Shown here: positions 6,327 to 6,461 of the stretch, one piece after another
Layout of the letters: the number at the start of each line of letters is the position of its first letter
Position numbering within the stretch: the first letter of the stretch is position 1
Origin: JAEXNA01 sp041676625
Lineage (GTDB): Bacteria > Vulcanimicrobiota > Xenobia > Xenobiales > JADMJV01
DNA: 6,461 nt
Reading direction: 5' to 3'
Assembly (NCBI GenBank): GCA_041676625.1
Contig: JBAYRN010000216.1
Location: forward strand, 1-6,461
Notes under the pieces: model-generated
Seen by the model: the letters and a program-made list of their open reading frames with translations, nothing else
What the model was told of the DNA's origin: nothing
Database searches by the model: none
Program-made: the position numbers and the translations under genes

Positions 6327-6368
6327 GGGCCTGTGGATATTCAGCCTTCGGTCACCAAACTTGTTCAT
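6324..6368 (-). CDS. 14-residue open frame, possible leader peptide before the lipoprotein-pssA operon
   Basis: This short frame reads MNKFGDRRLNIHRP and stops. Its ATG has AGGAGGT six bases upstream, about the best match to the 16S anti-Shine-Dalgarno in the window and stronger than those of the real genes beside it. It ends 47 bases before the lipoprotein start, in the same direction. It has no signal peptide or membrane segment and is basic at the C-terminal end. It could be a translated leader that controls the genes below, or a strong site that arose by chance. No known leader peptide is recognised. Confidence 0.4.
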   Translation of the reverse strand: MNKFGDRRLNIHRP

Positions 6369-6444
6369 TTTCCACCTCCTGAAGCGAAATTTTCCTCAAA
6401 TAGGTCCACTATTCCACAGAAAATTCCACTCCAGGAGGAGAAAA
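6369..6444. promoter_or_regulatory. Divergent spacer between the leader and the rightward gene
   Basis: This is an AT-richer stretch between two start codons that face away from each other. It holds opposed strong ribosome sites, CCTCCT at 6375-6380 (minus strand AGGAGG) and AGGAGGAG at 6433-6440 (plus strand). Promoters for both directions presumably lie here or overlap the neighbouring frames, but no -35/-10 pair is convincing. Confidence 0.4.
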
Positions 6445-6461
6445 ATGTCCTGCGTTTGGCT
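6445..6461 (+). CDS. Start of a rightward gene cut by the window edge
   Basis: An ATG preceded by AGGAGGAG with a short AAAA spacer begins a frame reading MSCVW before the window ends. The ribosome site is excellent and the position, divergent from the lipoprotein operon, fits a real gene start. Product cannot be judged from five codons. Confidence 0.55.

Overview
The window looks like a chromosomal segment of a moderately GC-rich Gram-negative bacterium. Support comes from a lipobox lipoprotein, a PilZ (cyclic di-GMP) protein, bacterial phosphatidylcholine-type lipid genes, strong AGGAGG ribosome sites and tightly packed short-gap operons. A proteobacterial or deltaproteobacteria-like origin is a guess; nothing here fixes the lineage. 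There are no rRNA or tRNA genes, CRISPR arrays, insertion sequences or phage genes.

Layout. Positions 1-63 hold no complete gene. A leftward three-gene cluster fills 64-3046: a PilZ-domain protein (2054-3046) is transcribed first, then a GntP-type permease (619-2031) 22 bases later, then a small membrane-anchored protein of unknown function (64-555) after a 63-base gap that carries small repeats and inverted repeats. A 99-base divergent spacer (3047-3145) separates this from a rightward gene, 3146-4501. That gene encodes one 451-residue protein: a complete phospholipid N-methyltransferase (PmtA-like) domain followed by a complete phosphatidylserine decarboxylase (Psd) domain. Facing it, with 28 bases between the stop codons, is pssA (4530-5219, leftward), encoding CDP-diacylglycerol-serine O-phosphatidyltransferase. 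Upstream of pssA in the same transcript direction, 10 bases apart, is a lipoprotein with six beta-propeller-like repeats (5230-6276). Farther upstream lies a 14-codon open frame with a near-perfect ribosome site (6324-6368). The window ends just inside a rightward gene starting at 6445.

How it fits together. PssA makes phosphatidylserine from CDP-diacylglycerol. The Psd half of the fused protein converts it to phosphatidylethanolamine, and the PmtA half can methylate that towards phosphatidylcholine. Thus two convergent genes could encode the whole CDP-diacylglycerol to methylated-PE/PC route, with its last two steps on one polypeptide. This fusion is the main point of interest. Secondary points are the possible leader peptide before the lipoprotein-pssA operon and the pairing of a PilZ protein with an organic-acid permease.
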